From the NCBI GenBank assembly GCA_009839485.1, contig VXPQ01000015.1, positions 1-41,729 on the forward strand: 41,729 nucleotides of DNA. The letters run 5' to 3'. This DNA comes from Bacteroidetes bacterium SB0662_bin_6 (lineage in GTDB: Bacteria > Bacteroidota > Rhodothermia > Rhodothermales > VXPQ01). This document shows, in pieces, positions 40,723 to 41,729 of the stretch. Every line of letters starts with the position of its first letter. Position 1 is the stretch's first letter. Under the pieces are notes generated by a model. It saw only the letters and a list, made by a program, of their open reading frames with translations, ran no database searches and was not told the origin of the DNA. The translations under genes were made by a program, and so were the position numbers.

Positions 40723-41445
40723 TCATCCAAGGGACTTCCGTTGCAACGATTCGCTTTCCGCGGCAACGGCCTTCGTCTTCTGGACGAGATCCGGTTGAGC
40801 AGAACTTGGGGAGGGATGCGCCAGATGGGTTGCCCGATACACCTTCGGAGAAGAGCCCACATTTTGGGCAAACGCCTTGGAGAAAGCGGAAAGCGAGTTG
40901 TATCCAACCAGCAGGGCAATGCCTCCTATCTTCAGGGAAGAATGGGAAAGCAGATATTTTGCCATGACCAGCCGATGCCATCGGATATATTCGGTCACAT
41001 GCATACGAGTGAAGAAGTAAAACTTCTGTGTGTACATATTGGGCGGAATATTTAATTCATTCCTGATCCAGTTTACATTGAGATTGAAATCGAACGGATT
41101 ATCGTTTATCAGTGCAATCATCTCTCGCACATCTCTGAACCATGTACGATCAGGACCTGGCAATACGGAGCGGTACGCATCGATTACTTGTTGCGCATTC
41201 GGAAATTGTCCGTTTCCTCCCGTTGGGTAGGGAGGCAAATCTTCGAGAAAGTGTTTTACTTTCTCCTTCAGAATGAATATCCACAGACGATCATGCTCTT
41301 CCGTCCTGAACTGTTTTCGAAGCGTCTCGGCGGATATGCCCAGCAGGTCGGCGACATCGTCGGGATCGTCGATTATCTGTATGTGCTGGCGAATACGATT
41401 CTTGATTTCCGAGATACTCATCGGCATACTACCATCAAAGTTCAT
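40723..41445 (-). CDS. AraC-type regulator with possible duplicated HTH region
   Basis: About 240 residues. The C-terminal half (~105-207) is an AraC DNA-binding domain: NVNWIRNELNIPPNMYTQKF, then RLVMAKYLLSHSSLKIGGIALLVGYNS as its second helix pair, split here by the family break, and AFSKAFAQNVGSSPKVYR. The N-terminal half has no sugar-binding cupin; residues ~15-70 (DVADLLGISAETLRKQF) resemble a first AraC HTH again. The start is ambiguous: GTG 41454, ATG 41445, 41427 or 41421. The middle of the gene is clearly AT-richer than the sulfatase genes, suggesting a different origin. It may control the sulfatase operon it faces. Confidence 0.75.
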   Translation of the reverse strand: MNFDGSMPMSISEIKNRIRQHIQIIDDPDDVADLLGISAETLRKQFRTEEHDRLWIFILKEKVKHFLEDLPPYPTGGNGQFPNAQQVIDAYRSVLPGPDRTWFRDVREMIALINDNPFDFNLNVNWIRNELNIPPNMYTQKFYFFTRMHVTEYIRWHRLVMAKYLLSHSSLKIGGIALLVGYNSLSAFSKAFAQNVGSSPKVYRATHLAHPSPSSAQPDLVQKTKAVAAESESLQRKSLG

Positions 41446-41707
41446 AAACACCACTTACCCTAACAAAAATATTATCAAGAACTTTACCTCGACCATGCAC
41501 ATTACGAAAACCACCACCAAGGCGAATAAGTAAGTTATCATCCAAACGTATTTCACCACCAAGTTCAACCTCCGTGGCGAAATTATTAAGGAATATAGAA
41601 GATTGATTATCATCACGTGATAAAATAGTAACTTCCTGACCCTCAAATGTAAAATCAGTATATATATGTCTATTGGGAATTATATATTTAACTTGACAAA
41701 CCCGTAT
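41435..41707 (-). pseudogene. Start-less AT-rich 3' fragment, probable beta-barrel C-terminus
   Basis: A 90-codon frame ends in TGA at 41435-41437. It is closed on the upstream side by an in-frame TAG (41708-41710) and contains no usable ATG or GTG near its beginning. The translation has the look of an outer-membrane barrel end: alternating strands such as ATEVELGGEIRL, LLIRLGGGFRN and NIFVRVSGVYEL with short polar turns. G+C is about 35%, far below the rest of the window. It overlaps the first codons of the AraC-type gene. Reading it as a decayed gene remnant is an inference; a frameshift close to the window edge would look the same. Confidence 0.4.
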
Positions 41708-41721
41708 CTATCCCCTATATT
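41693..41721 (+). promoter_or_regulatory. Near-consensus promoter pointing out of the window
   Basis: TTGACA (41693-41698), a 17-bp spacer and TATATT (41716-41721). The segments CTTGACA and CCCCTATAT inside it also resemble heat-shock (sigma-32-like) promoters, which have CTTGAA and CCCCAT elements. The target gene would lie beyond the right edge. Confidence 0.55.
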
Positions 41722-41729
41722 ATGGTAAG

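Noticed and set aside
41455-41646. Small hydrophobic frame of 63 codons on the minus strand
   Set aside because: It is in another frame of the barrel-like fragment; its hydrophobicity comes from AT-rich codons, and the barrel frame has better residue patterning.

Overview
The window (about 60% G+C) looks like chromosomal DNA of a member of the Bacteroidota/Rhodothermota group, probably close to Rhodothermales or Balneolales. The evidence is a DUF5686 outer-membrane protein, TonB-dependent receptors carrying an N-terminal carboxypeptidase-regulatory-like domain, a type III glutamine synthetase, an atpD-atpC pair away from the other ATP synthase genes, the order miaB / sigma-54 activator / LptE-family lipoprotein, formylglycine sulfatases, and start codons mostly without Shine-Dalgarno sequences. 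This placement is an inference from gene content; no marker-gene search was possible. Two tRNAs are present. I saw no rRNA, CRISPR array, insertion sequence or phage gene.

Layout. 1-7110: a DUF5686 protein cut by the left edge, a PHP-domain phosphodiesterase, a DUF3224 protein, an Nramp-like transporter with altered metal-site motifs, a tannase-family esterase and tRNA-Ile(CAU). 7111-11150: a Tat-exported sugar phosphate isomerase-like protein, divergent from an Lrp/AsnC regulator that sits directly before glnN; a palindrome-rich AT stretch lies between the divergent genes. 11152-14340 (minus): atpD-atpC followed within 3 bp by a D-threonine aldolase / D-serine dehydratase-like enzyme. 14604-20577 (minus): two paralogous TonB-dependent receptors of 962 and 961 residues. 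20628-30241 (minus): a long co-directional housekeeping series ribD, ribE, miaB, sigma-54 activator, lptE, membrane glycosyltransferase, TPR protein, anmK, thiL, with several ATGA overlaps; the second receptor lies just downstream of thiL. 30472: tRNA-Gln(CUG).

30553-40697 is an accessory island. A lipoprotein sulfatase is coupled to a class A beta-lactamase-like lipoprotein behind a good sigma-70-type promoter. Next comes a two-gene ABC exporter whose permease carries a long proline-rich extra C-terminal domain. Three more exported sulfatases follow on the plus strand as an operon. The sulfatases suggest use of sulfated polysaccharides or sulfate esters. They all need formylglycine maturation, and no maturation enzyme is encoded here. 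An AraC-type regulator with what looks like a duplicated HTH half closes the island; its DNA is clearly poorer in G+C.

The last 275 bp are very AT-rich. They hold a start-less 3' fragment that reads like the end of a beta-barrel protein on the minus strand, overlapped by a near-consensus promoter pointing out of the window.

Nothing here amounts to a clearly new defence or mobile system. The items most worth a second look are the permease fusion, the Nramp-like protein with changed ligand motifs, the AT-rich palindromes, the double-HTH AraC protein and the AT-rich barrel remnant.
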